Assembly: GCA_905116865.2 (NCBI GenBank)
Contig: CAJHNH020000793.1
Location: 1-64,000 of the forward strand
Origin: Candidula unifasciata
Lineage: Eukaryota; Mollusca; Gastropoda; Stylommatophora; Geomitridae
DNA: 64,000 bases
Reading direction: 5' to 3'
The notes under the pieces were generated by a model. That model did no database searches. It was not told the DNA's origin and saw nothing but the letters and a program-made list of their open reading frames with translations. Positions 57,701 through 64,000 of the stretch are shown here, one piece after another (within the stretch, counting starts at the first letter, position 1; every line of letters begins with the position of its first letter). Made by a program: the position numbers and the translations under genes.

Positions 57701-60700
57701 GTGGCCTAGTTTTTTATATGCTTGCCTACCAAGACAGGTTTCATTCTCAGCAGTTGCAGGAGCATTTTTTTTTTTTTTTTAATTTCATCTTATTTGTCCA
57801 GTATTTTATTCTCCCCATGGGAGTTCCAGGGCCTCATTTCAACAGAAGAATGAAAGAGTAGACCCATCACTCCCATAACCTACTTGTCATAAATAGCGAT
57901 TATGCATTTGCTGAAATCGGATATGTTCGGCTAAAAGGCACATATATCACAGCGTTGCTGTAAATCACAACACATCGTGCCAACAAATGCAGAAAAAGAA
58001 GTATCTTGTTCTGAAGTTGAATCAGCAGTTTAAACTTGGCTGCCAGATTTTTTTCAGAACTGTGTGGCAGGGAAAATGGTATAGGAGAAAGAAACTTGCC
58101 ACTTCATCTCATTATAACATGATCTGGAATATTTGAATGCCCAGCACTTAAAATAACAGACTAAGTCAGTCACAGACTTTTGCCTATGCACTGTATTATA
58201 TTAATTAGTTGTGAGCCAAACATTTCTCTGCCAATGTCTTCATACTGCGCAGATCCCAGAACATGTGTTGCCAGACTGCCCTCTCCTGTAGGAGCTGCAG
58301 AACCACATGTGGCCATACCCAGCAGACCTGACAACTAAGCTTTGGGAAAACTGGAGACCTCGAGTGACATCCCAGTTTATGGTGTATAGTCAAATCAGCA
58401 ACATCGGGGAATTACTATATGAACTAACTGCTTTTCCCAATGACCAATCATAGCACCGACAGCAGTACAACTACAAGAACATATTAATAGACTTCTCTCA
58501 GATTGCGACAGCTATGATGTGAAGATCAACCTAGACAAAACAGAAGTGATGACATTCTCCAGAAAAGGAAGAACCACCAGTATCAAAATTGATGAACACC
58601 AGTTAAAGCAGGTAAATGAATTCACACACCTGGGGAGCATTTTTTCGGAAGACGGACAAATTAATAAAGAAATCCAGCAAAGATGTAATAAAGCCAGTCA
58701 ATTTTTAGGCCAAATGGCACCATTTTTGAAATGAAAGCATGTGAAGATGAACATTAAAAGAACACTGTTGAACATGTTATTCTTACCAATGCTATGTTAT
58801 CAGTGTCAAACATGGACACTGTATTCAGAAGACAGAAGAAAAATACAACAGAAATGAAATGTTTATGTACTACACTAGTTGTAACGAGGAAAGATCGACT
58901 TAGGAACAATGATATCAGGAGGAGAGGGCACAGAACCAATACTGAATTTTATAGCTAGACAACAGGTCAAATGGTTTGGCCATGAAACAAGACTGGCATC
59001 AGACAGGGTGCCACAGAGAGCAGTGTTGTACAGATACAGTGGGAACAGAGCCAGAGGTTGACCATGCAAAAGATGAGCTGCTAAATTCAAAGTGAACAGA
59101 AGGGCCCGTTCCAGAGATCTCGTCTTATCCTTACGCCATGAGGCATTCCAGGAGTAGAGAAAAGACAGAAAGAAAAGAAATGAAATTAAGCACATAACCA
59201 GAGATCACTGGAGAAGAATATTGGCAGTATCTGGCACAGGGCTACCTTAATTGTTGTTTTGTGTGTGGTTTTTTTGGGTAATTGTTACTTTTAGTTTATG
59301 GTGAGGGGAGGGATCAAGTCTTTACATGAAGTTAAATAAGTAAAATGTCAGGCTCTGTGCTGAATGGATAGAAGTAAATAGTAAACAAAAAAAGTAAAGG
59401 GCCCTTTTCCACGCCTTTAGGTATATAGGGCATATAGGGCTAGACCTATATTTTTATAGACCAATCGGCACAAGATGGGTGATGTGGTCAGCATCACGCC
59501 AGCCGCCTTTACTTCCCGGGACTGCACCCGGTACCCACTCAAGGCTGGGTCGACCTGGGAGCCAACGTCATTTTTGAAAATAGTCCGGCTCCGCCAGGGA
59601 GCGAACCCACGACCTTCCCTGAATGAATAGAAGCACCAGAAAAATTGCAGGAGCACATTGAGGTAATAATCACCCTCACAGGTTTTGCAGAGAATGGAGC
59701 CAAACCGCCTCTGTTGCTGAAATAAGAGCTCCCATCCATGAGCATACTCTACCAGGTGAAATCATAATCTATACCAGTCTCCAACCTTTTTCCAGTTGTG
59801 CCGTCTTTGAGTATATTGCAAGACCCCCACATCCTCATTGAGTATATTGCAAGACCCCCACATCCTCATTGAGTATATTGCAAGACCCCCACATCCTCAT
59901 TGAGTATATTGCAAGACCCCCCACATCCTCATTGAGTATATTGCAAGACCCTAATGCCCCCCCCCCCCCCCCCCCCTCTTCTTCCCCAACTCATCTACAA
60001 CATAACACAGTGTGATTTAAAAAGAGGTCAGAAGATTCGACAACAAAGAAAAGTATGGAGATATGTTTTGGTCAGAATTGGTTTTCAATCTATAAATGAA
60101 AGTCCACGTATATCCTGATATTTTGATTTTTATCAGTAGATGTACACACTGCTCATGAAAACAAACATGTCATTGGCGTTTTGTTTAATGCAATAGTTTT
60201 TAAAATATTGTACGTATAATTAAAAAAGTAAAGGTCCCTTGTCACGCCTTTGTAATTGGCGTACTGAAAGCATGCGCAGAATTAATTAGTTAGTCTGCTG
60301 ATTGTCCTCACTGCTCATCAAACAGTTCATTCCATAACTGCTCAGATCCCCTCCTCAGTAAATCCCACAGTGTGTTGTTGCTGATGACACCACTGCTGTG
60401 CTGGTTTCTTATTCCTTTTTTTGGCTTCCTGCATAGAGAGAGCTCTTATCTGGCCACACCCCTTTTAACAAGCTGTTCTTGCAGTCTGGTCATGGCTGCA
60501 GATTCACAGTCACCACTTGGTTCTCCCAAACATCCCACTTCTCATAGAAAATTCAGTATATCAGCATGGTCCATGACACGTCTACCTGCCATAGTAGCTT
60601 TACCTGCAAGCCTTTCAGCTTGTTCATTTCTTTCCCTGAATTTCTTTTCCTGCACGCCTTTGTGCCTTGGCATGAATATGAAACTGATATGTGTCAGCCC

Positions 60701-61805
60701 TGACCACCTCAGAGACTCCAACAACTGTCTTTGGGCCCAGCCTATCTCTGCATGAACAGAATGTCATCATATGCTAATACAGAATACTAAGTTCTCAAGA
60801 GACTGGAAGTCAAAGGGTGAAAAGAGAGTTGATAAAAAATATTCAGGTGAAATATTCACACCTTAAAAAAAAATTTTTTAATAAAAAATAAAAATACTAC
60901 ATGGGAACATTGGAGGCAAATGAAAAAGTAGGCAGATAAAATCAAGAAGTAGACAAACAGTCTATGAGATAAGAAACAGAGCATGTTGGAGATCCATTGC
61001 AGTCAGCCTTGATTGTGGTGATAGTACCAATTTTATTGATTGAACAAGCTAGGTAATATTAGCCTTTGACCCAGAAAAGTGTTTGTAATGACACAATGAC
61101 ATTTTCTGTTTATGTAATTTCAAACCCTTCACCCCACTGAACCTAGAAAAACCATATGTCAAGATCCCATAGCCCCTTTGTGTTGTGAATTACTGAAAAG
61201 ATCGTTTATAAAAAACATTTTATGTCACACACAAATTTGCAAACTATATATTTATGGATTTAAAAAAACAAACCCATGTAGGTGAACTTGAGTAATCAAT
61301 AAAAACCAATGTAGCAGAGAATAAGGTGGCTTGCAACTCTTGTAAGCCTTGAAAAACAGTTAAAGCCGGACAATTACTTGAACCCATTTGCCAGGTAACT
61401 CTAGACAAGTGGGGGAAAATTTGACATTAGCATTTCTATAAATAAGCCATTTTCTCCCAGGCAAACTCCTCTAAATGCTATTTTTAATTAATCCAGTCAT
61501 TCCCGGTCCTGCTAAATGATTGTGCAGGGACAAAGGAATCATTTCTGTTAGCTGTGCTTCTCTAAACAAGCCATTCTGGCGAGCCAGGAACTTGTCTCTT
61601 ATGAGGGAATGGCGCCAACCTGACGTGCTGGTTTGGTGTCTCTCAGGGTGATAGTGTCAAAACTTTTTAAAAAATTAATTTGTTGCTTGTCTTTGCCAGG
61701 TGACAAACTTCAATGGTCGAATATGCTTGGCAGCACCATCAAATGCTGCAGTTGATGAGATGGCAAGGAGAATCATCAATTTTTCTCACAAACTCGAGAA
61801 ATCAG
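36088..61805 (+). CDS. SETX: Senataxin-type SF1B helicase, 5' part of gene (eight coding exons seen, 3' end outside window)
   Basis: Exons: 36088-45718, 47464-47606, 49185-49311, 50971-51159, 51854-51960, 54952-55098, 57488-57637, 61700-61805. All have GT-AG borders and compatible phases, giving 3533 codons so far. Residues 1-3210 are a Ser/Asp/Gln-rich disordered region. The folded part begins FLTTLLHWNPVWL (pre-helicase domain) and runs through CRIP-like FHEYVDITLNLLVLECWEA, the barrel-like GDLLIMDFWGA region, and the helicase Q-motif KLNKEQ. Walker A GPPGTGKS is at 3479-3486 and motif Ia APSNAAVDE at 3510-3518. Senataxin/Sen1 helicases unwind RNA:DNA hybrids and act in transcription termination and genome stability in the nucleus. 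No SEN1_N helical domain was found upstream. The central region is about 1.5 times the length of that in human. The gene continues past 64000 (motifs II-VI missing). Other Upf1-like helicases are less likely because of the giant exon and the pre-helicase motif. Confidence 0.87.
45735..46154 (+). repeat. Degenerate minisatellite in intron 1 of the helicase gene
   Basis: Units of about 30-35 bp containing AATATGTGTGTGAAGTTAAA and AAGAAAGTTAAT repeat with variation. The array resumes at 46656-46830 on the other side of a LINE insertion. Confidence 0.85.
46155..46643 (-). mobile_element. 5'-truncated LINE D copy with open RNase H domain and 12-bp target duplication
   Basis: AGTAAAATGTGT flanks it at 46143-46154 and 46644-46655. 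On the minus strand about 160 codons stay open: ILSDSMSMIRRVQAGSVRRQ, FVPGYAGVDGNERADRLAGS (RNase H catalytic block), DHADIINALREMGRIEDFGG, YARGLVNQHRTGTI, and a terminal knuckle-like HLWTCPECNDDNPTN before the stop. The copy then ends within about 20 nt in (AACT)n. Absence of stops suggests a fairly recent insertion. It is the reference copy for this LINE family in the window. Confidence 0.9.
46656..46830 (+). repeat. Continuation of the intron 1 minisatellite
   Basis: GTGTGTGAGGTTATAAAG and TTTTTGTGTGTGAAGTTACA units, homologous to 45735-46154. Confidence 0.8.
46831..47144 (+). other. Intron 1, nothing recognised
   Basis: No repeat or coding similarity that I can support. Confidence 0.4.
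47145..47400 (-). repeat. SINE C1 copy in intron 1
   Basis: TTCTTCTTCTTCACGTTCAC, CAGCTGTAAACTGGCGG, GCAGACTGCTAGTTCCTTG, TCAGGCAGATGCACTCC in reversed order; 64 bp upstream of exon 2. Confidence 0.85.
47464..47606 (+). CDS. SETX: Senataxin gene, coding exon 2
   Basis: Acceptor TTTTGTTACCTCAG; donor GCA|GTAAGT. Its first two bases (AT) complete a split Asp codon with the last G of exon 1. 143 bp. Encodes VIQSLPTLFGSGKIVEDI, then RMFYSRFHEYVDITLN and LLVLECWEA. The last block matches the 'F..Y...F.PLLLLE.WE' signature before the helicase core of this family. Found by frame and phase because it is too short to stand out. Confidence 0.82.
47730..47875 (-). repeat. SINE C2 fragment in intron 2
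   Basis: GTACATTGTGTTGAGGTCTA, CAGCTAGGCTGGGATATC, CATCTGATTTCAGCAAAACC. Confidence 0.65.
48000..48243 (-). repeat. tRNA-headed SINE (family H) in intron 2
   Basis: Reverse complement begins GGTCTCTATGCCGAAGTGGT with AAGCAATTGCC, then GAAGGTCGTGGGTTTG. These are tRNA A- and B-box-like, with the D-arm style typical of Leu/Ser tRNA-derived heads. Single copy seen. Confidence 0.55.
48690..49060 (-). pseudogene. LINE reverse transcriptase C-terminal relic in intron 2
   Basis: Minus strand fragments (RDKIRNDDIRKQF-like, MVRTCVKTITR-like) correspond to 'TRRDRxRNExIRxxLG...WFGHVxRM' of LINE ORF2 C-termini, in broken frames. Confidence 0.55.
49185..49311 (+). CDS. SETX: Senataxin gene, coding exon 3
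   Basis: Acceptor TTTAATTTTTCTAAAG; donor ACAG|GTACAT. 127 bp, phase 0 to 1. Encodes IYRDWKMSTLRPPVSLEVHC through RSLVCIEVT. It follows directly on ...LECWEA of exon 2, giving WEAIYRDW, as in the family. Confidence 0.85.
49405..49690 (-). pseudogene. LINE C-terminus with (GAA)n tail in intron 3
   Basis: Minus strand contains CQTEPQTPQHILQTCPLYLQ and LRK, the 'C....QTxxHILQxCPL...R' end of RNase H-bearing LINEs. A 3' UTR with GAACGCAAAGAAGAAGAAGA follows. That tail is nearly identical to the SINE C1 tail. Confidence 0.75.
49691..50640. repeat. Intron 3 repeat-like block with a 72-bp direct repeat
   Basis: 50255-50318 and 50327-50390 are near-identical (CCTTCTCCTAGATGAGCTGC). The surrounding GC-richer sequence looks like an unclassified retroelement, but I cannot assign it. 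Confidence 0.5.
50971..51159 (+). CDS. SETX: Senataxin gene, coding exon 4
   Basis: Acceptor TCATCTGCTACTGCAG; donor TTGG|GTATGT. 189 bp, phase 1 to 1. Encodes LVPQQNRSSIPSVGDLLIMD, FWGARKLQKTYTEPR, FAYVKSVGLK and QLLQTYRILG. The GDLLIMDFW part fits the OB/barrel segment preceding the helicase core in Upf1-like enzymes. Confidence 0.88.
51854..51960 (+). CDS. SETX: Senataxin gene, coding exon 5
   Basis: Acceptor TTTTGTTTCAAAG; donor CAG|GTATTT. 107 bp, phase 1 to 0; the first bases complete a Glu codon. Encodes SSSALKDRRPIAVNMTLILQ and HRGDVIMPTKLHRIQ. Confidence 0.85.
51961..52917 (+). other. Intron 5, first part, nothing recognised
   Basis: AT-rich sequence without a repeat or coding signal that I can name. 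Confidence 0.4.
52918..53217 (+). repeat. SINE C1 copy with internal G19 run
   Basis: Near full length; G19 at 53008-53026 sits exactly where other copies read CTAATTAGGGG, so it looks like an expansion of that short G stretch. Tail AGGAAGAAGAAG. Confidence 0.8.
53285..53430 (-). repeat. SINE C2 fragment in intron 5
   Basis: GGCCGACTGGCACATTGTG, TTTCAACAAAGTCCTAATTA, CATTCTGTTTAGGGAGTAG. Confidence 0.6.
53520..53790 (+). pseudogene. LINE D 3' end relic in intron 5
   Basis: GTGAGGGCACTTTGAGAGCA, GAGTTACCAGGAAATCTGG, GGTACCATCGGAATCGGAAC and CTCGAGTGCTGTGATGTTG follow the LINE D terminus in order; frame broken. A close relative lies at 63180-63545. Confidence 0.7.
54238..54850 (-). pseudogene. 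LINE D 3' relic, interrupted by a MITE
   Basis: Minus strand reads GELGAEI and then, across the MITE, LVNQHSTGIIDRGTLKYMLK, matching ARGLVNQHRTGTI of the 46155 copy. The two halves are 54757-54850 and 54238-54362, with the element at 54363-54756 between them. Confidence 0.75.
54363..54756. mobile_element. 394-bp MITE with 8-bp target duplication inside a LINE
   Basis: CAAGACTT flanks it at 54355-54362 and 54757-54764. Ends GTTAGTTCGACGTTAGTCTC (left) and GTTAGTTCGATGTTAGTCTC (right, reverse complement) are near-perfect inverted repeats. The left copy has two extra bases (TA) before the repeat. The host LINE reading resumes cleanly on the far side. Confidence 0.88.
54952..55098 (+). CDS. SETX: Senataxin gene, coding exon 6
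   Basis: Acceptor TTTTTCCCGTTTAG; donor TCT|GTATGT. 147 bp, 49 codons, phase 0 both sides. Encodes VISSLKMMDRQIDALVNMPE, SPLCVQLLKPTPGGLF and AYRNVQPDAKLLS, fitting the 'T..RQ..AL.....L...LL.P' stretch just before the Q-motif. Confidence 0.87.
55180..55370 (+). repeat. SINE E copy in intron 6
   Basis: GGCTATGTCGATGCAAACG (A-box-like), CGGTTTGATCCCATCTGCGG (B-box), GGCAAACTACTGGACGTAAA, CCCACACAACAGCC. Reverse-oriented relative at 10498-10712. Confidence 0.8.
55371..55625 (+). repeat. SINE B copy in intron 6
   Basis: GGTGTAGAGGCTAAACTTGC head, CCAGGTCGACCTAGCCTC, GATGTTGACCACATCACC, tail GAAGGGACCTTTACTTTAC. Confidence 0.85.
55626..55890 (-). repeat. SINE C1 copy in intron 6
   Basis: CTTCTTCTTCTTCTCAGCAT, GGCAGAAAGTTTGGTTCTTC, GCAGACTGTCAGTTCCTTG, GACATGCTTGTTGGAGGGCA in reversed order. 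Third SINE in an unbroken chain from 55180. Confidence 0.85.
56151..56372 (+). repeat. 20-bp minisatellite, about 11 units
   Basis: Unit CACACCCACACACATATGCA repeated with few changes, followed directly by (GA)n at 56373-56393. Several reading frames stay open through it only because of the composition. Confidence 0.95.
56763..57020. mobile_element. MITE with TTAA-rich ends, copy 3
   Basis: TTATTAATATCCTACCCC at the left equals the reverse complement of the right end (18 of 18). The paired arms extend about 58 bp, including GTCACAGGACAGTCTAACAT versus a similar right arm. The centre has TTGCCCTAACCCCCAACCC, telomere-like. Non-coding, 258 bp. Confidence 0.8.
57045..57312 (+). repeat. SINE B copy in intron 6
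   Basis: GTGATGTAGCTGCTAGCC head, GGTTGTGGGTTCAAATCC (B box), GAAGTAAAGGCGGCTGGTGT, TAAAATATAGGTCTATCAC. Its 3' end lies 175 bp upstream of exon 7. Confidence 0.85.
57488..57637 (+). CDS. SETX: Senataxin gene, coding exon 7 (Q-motif and Walker A)
   Basis: Acceptor ATATATCCCCCAG (pyrimidine tract short); donor CTT|GTGAGT. 150 bp, 50 codons, phase 0. Encodes KLNKEQACSVATIVRDIEGS, then KMFLLQGPPGTGKSHT and VLVLIHQILL. GPPGTGKS is the ATP-binding P-loop; KLNKEQ is the preceding Q-motif. An in-frame stop at 57464-57466 region excludes a longer 5' extension. Confidence 0.92.
57690..58005 (+). repeat. SINE C2, near full length, in intron 7
   Basis: GGCGCTGCAGTGGCCTAG tRNA-like head, TTCCAGGGCCTCATTTCAAC, GACCCATCACTCCCATAACC, GCTGAAATCGGATATGTTC, AATCACAACACATCGTGCC, short A/G tail AGAAAAAGAAG. 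Confidence 0.65.
58225..58430 (+). pseudogene. LINE C-terminal relic
   Basis: IPEHVL and ELQNHMWPYPADLTTKLWEN correspond to '..EHxLQxCPL...LR..xWP...' of LINE C-termini. Confidence 0.6.
58440..59230 (+). pseudogene. LINE reverse transcriptase relic in intron 7
   Basis: KINLDKTEVMTFSRKG, QVNEFTHLGSIFSEDGQINK and EIQQRCNKASQFLGQMAPFL match, in order, the post-catalytic RT region of the copy at 1-1294 (NTEKTEVMS, ASEFKYLETTFTEDGKLDKE). Then come degraded CQTWTLYSEDRRK and QQVKWFGHETRLASDR blocks. It lacks the catalytic box. Confidence 0.85.
59390..59625 (-). repeat. SINE B copy in intron 7
   Basis: Plus strand shows it reversed: AGTAAAGGGCCCTTTTCCAC, GACCAATCGGCACAAGATGG, CCCGGGACTGCACCCGG, GGGAGCGAACCCACGACC. 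Confidence 0.92.
59774..59977 (-). mobile_element. hAT-like end with 31-bp minisatellite, second copy
   Basis: Begins CCAGTCTCCAACCTTTTTCC, then five units of 31 bp starting GAGTATATTGCAAGACCCCC (59809, 59840, 59871, 59902, 59934). This is the reverse complement of the 3677-4229 unit in the same relation to the element end. It stops at a C21 run (59957-59977); no other end was found. Confidence 0.65.
60285..60765 (-). pseudogene. LINE RNase H relic in intron 7
   Basis: LESLRWSGLTHISFIFMPRH, RNEQAERLAGKATMAGRRVM and DHADILNFL on the minus strand follow the LINE D RNase H domain. The NEQAERLAG block keeps the acidic site in changed form. A later SGVISNNTLWDLLRRGSEQL ends it. Confidence 0.8.
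60770..61690 (+). other. Intron 7, nothing recognised
   Basis: AT-rich; no exon, repeat family or RNA that I can support. Confidence 0.4.
61700..61805 (+). CDS. SETX: Senataxin gene, coding exon 8 (motif Ia); last exon in window
   Basis: Acceptor GTCTTTGCCAG; donor TCAG|GTATGT. 106 bp, phase 0 to 1. Encodes VTNFNGRICLAAPSNAAVDE and MARRIINFSHKLEKS. APSNAAVDE is the SF1B motif Ia. The codon split at the end implies another exon beyond 61805; none is recognisable before 64000. Confidence 0.93.
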
Positions 61806-61924
61806 GTATGTTCTTTTACATGGCAAAATAAGCATCTCGGAGATAAATTGGGGAAAAAACACATAAAATTTAAATGTTTAAACACTATAACAAAGAAAGC
61901 AGAGATAGGATTCATTTTTGTATC

Positions 61925-62215
61925 TATGTTCTCCCCAAGTGTGTTCCGGGGCCCTATTGTGGGAAAAAGAAGAATAGACTCGTCCTGCCCAAAAGGATGC
62001 TGTAAAAGTCGACTATATGGAAGCTTCTTTCTAAGTCGGATTTCATCTGCCTCAGAGGCAGGGAACTAGCAGTCTGCACACCAATGAGTCAGATCTGTCA
62101 AATGGATGCAACACTCAGGTTCTGGAACACGACTACAGTCCAATAGTGGATGAACAACCAAAACTTTCCACCAGAGTTTACAGCTGGTGAAAGCGAAGAA
62201 GAAGAAGAATTATCT
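61925..62215 (+). repeat. SINE C1, near full length
   Basis: GTGTGTTCCGGGGCCCTATT, AAAAGTCGACTATATGG, CAGAGGCAGGGAACTAGCAG, GTTCTGGAACACGACTACAG, tail GTGAAAGCGAAGAAGAAGAA. Confidence 0.9.
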
Positions 62216-62555
62216 ATGTTCCCATTTTGTAAAGTTATGGGGTCTAAAATGTTTAACATGTAGTTTTACAAATTGTAAACATTTTTATGAATGATACACT
62301 CAGGAAGGTTAACCCAGGCAGCAAATGCTTGCAGAAGTTAAGTGTGTCGACTGAAAGGTGCACATTTTGCGGCGATGTTGTAAACAGGCTAAACATATTT
62401 ACATCTTTAGATTAAGACAGGAGAAGCAGAAGGATGATGTACATTTTAAAGACTATGCTCGTTAACCCACTGACTACCAAGCCCATTAACCCTTGTGCCA
62501 GATACCACATATTTCAATGCGTACTAAAAATGCTACTGTATGCTTTACAGTTATT

Positions 62556-62945
62556 TAACGTACACTTATCATATGTTGTAATTTTGTACCAGACTGAATG
62601 GAGAATCAATTTTAGGAAAATATGTGTTTATTTTGCTTTACATCATCATCCTGTGACTGTCGATAGGTGCAACAACACAAAAAAGAAACTGAACAATCTT
62701 TATCTGACAACAAAATAGACTAACAAAAATATTATAGCTTCACAACAGTTCTACATATACTTATCATATTTTGTAAAAAAAAAAATGTAAAAAATTGAAT
62801 AAAGAAAACATTTCAAGAACAAAAATTGGGTTTACTTTGTTTGACATCATCACCATTATGTGGCTGTAGATTGGTGCAAAAAAAAAAAGGCAACAGGAAA
62901 ATCTTTTATCTGTAAGTCATATATAGACCAAATTTCATGACATAG
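62556..62945 (+). repeat. Two-copy direct repeat of about 195 bp
   Basis: ACTTATCATATGTTGTAA and ACTTATCATATTTTGTAA open the two units. Each then has a TTTTGCTTTACATCATCA or TTTGTTTGACATCATCA block, a GTGACTGTCGATAGGTGCAA-type block and TCTTTATCTG. Confidence 0.75.
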
Positions 62946-63005
62946 ACAACAAGAGATTCGTTTTTTTTAATTATTAAACATATGCTGTGCAACTCAATAT
63001 CATAG

Positions 63006-63030
63006 CCACACACACACACACACACACACA
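63006..63030 (+). repeat. (CA)n microsatellite
   Basis: About 12 uninterrupted CA units. Confidence 0.95.
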
Positions 63031-63179
63031 TAACAGGAATGCATGTGACCATGCGCATACCCACATTTTACAGCCAAAATTTGACAGTGATATGGTATAG
63101 TTCATAGCAGTCAACTCCAGTGGTATGGTACAGTTCATAGCAATCAACTCAGAGGTGCTAGGTAGTTAGCATTCTTTGG

Positions 63180-63545
63180 ATATTTTCTCCAGGTGATGCT
63201 GGTGAGTTAGGAAATGAGTAGGCAGATTGACTGGCTGGTTCTGCACCATTTGGTGGTGAAATGATGTATGACAAGCTAGATACTGTGAGGGCCCTTTAGG
63301 AATGAATGAATGTGTGGAGGCACAGATAAATTATTACAGTCTGAGGAAAATAGTGCTGCGAGGAGTTACCAGGGGATCTGGCAGACGCTCAACACTAGGG
63401 GAAGGGCGAGACGGATATACAATCAGACGGTTACTGGTGCCATCGGAATTGGAACTCATCGCTTGTTGTAGAAGATGGGTACAGAGCGCTTATGGGAGTG
63501 TCCAGAGTGCCGTGATGTCAATTCTTAATTCGACAATCAACATAA
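63180..63545 (+). pseudogene. LINE D RNase H and 3' end relic
   Basis: TTTTCTCCAGGTGATGCTGG (PGDAG block), GATTGACTGGCTGGTTCTGC, GTGAGGGCCCTTTAGGAATG, CCGTGATGTCAATTCTTAAT end. Broken frames; close to the copy at 53520-53790. Confidence 0.75.
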
Positions 63546-63599
63546 GTTCATAGTATTGTTCAGTACAAAGTGGCACCTGACATTTCCTACACCAGTAAC

Positions 63600-63665
63600 T
63601 AAAAAAAAATATAGGTCTAGCCCTATATACCCTGAAAGGCATGGAAAAAGACCTTTACTTTACAT
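63600..63665 (+). repeat. SINE B 3' end fragment
   Basis: AATATAGGTCTAGCCCTATA, CATGGAAAAAGACCTTTACT. The remainder to 64000 shows only a weak SINE B-like trace near 63870-63930. Confidence 0.75.
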
Positions 63666-64000
63666 GTATGAGGGACATAAGCTAGCCATTGGTCACTAAT
63701 GTCAGCTCATCGCATATTATGGGAATACTCACTGATGGCAAAATAGTGAATGGATAAATGGATGTGTGCTCTAGTAGTCTGAAACAGGTGGCCTTTTCAC
63801 AACACTCATGTGAAGTACCAGCATAACAAACCCTTTTATGTCTTTATTAATTAGCTGGGCTGCCAGAAAATATCCTTGAAAGTAAAAGTGGCTGGTTTCT
63901 CCACTGCACCAACATTGAGTGCCAAATGGTTTATTAAAAATACAACTTTACAGTTATTGAAACAGGATAGGGTGGAAACCATGTGTTATATTAAAAGTAA

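Overview
The window is animal nuclear DNA: genes with GT-AG introns, about 60% AT, no operons, and dense non-LTR retrotransposon relics, tRNA-derived SINEs and short inverted-repeat DNA elements. The two host genes (a rolling stone-like membrane protein and a senataxin helicase), a TTAGGG-type internal repeat and the repeat style point to a lophotrochozoan, most likely a mollusc. The taxon is an inference; nothing here proves it.

Layout. 1-15.1 kb is intergenic and almost entirely mobile-element debris: LINE reverse transcriptase and RNase H relics, SINEs, a hAT-like element carrying a 31-bp minisatellite, and a 740-bp inverted-repeat element with an 8-bp target duplication. 15.4-21.95 kb (minus strand) holds a complete four-coding-exon gene for a 293-residue multi-pass protein of the rolling stone family. 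Its reading frame joins across all three introns, and the introns are filled with LINE and SINE copies. 22-36 kb is intergenic: SINEs, minisatellites, a 931-bp element with 63-bp terminal inverted repeats, and a 57-bp near-pure G run. 36.1-61.8 kb (plus strand) holds the 5' part of a senataxin-type helicase gene. One giant 9.6-kb exon encodes about 3210 mostly disordered residues, followed by seven small exons that reach the first helicase motifs (Walker A GPPGTGKS and motif Ia APSNAAVDE). The rest of the helicase core lies beyond the window.

The most notable biology is in the giant senataxin exon. It carries a tandem 67-residue repeat rich in TQ sites that include the TQxF form known from MDC1 (ATM-phosphorylated, read by the RNF8 FHA domain). 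It also has several SUMO-interaction-like motifs (hydrophobic run plus SDDD/SDEE), a seven-copy 13-residue RRSSL array, and a basic, NLS-like C-terminal part. This suggests, as inference, a DNA-damage-signalling scaffold built into an R-loop helicase.

The mobile-element fraction is also informative. An RNase H-bearing LINE ends almost exactly at its stop codon. A SINE shares the tail of a LINE. Three small inverted-repeat elements share TTAA-rich, ACCCC-containing ends and internal TTAGGG/CCCTAA-like tracts. Several nested insertions have readable target duplications. The two host genes are divergently arranged about 14 kb apart and show no sign of working together.
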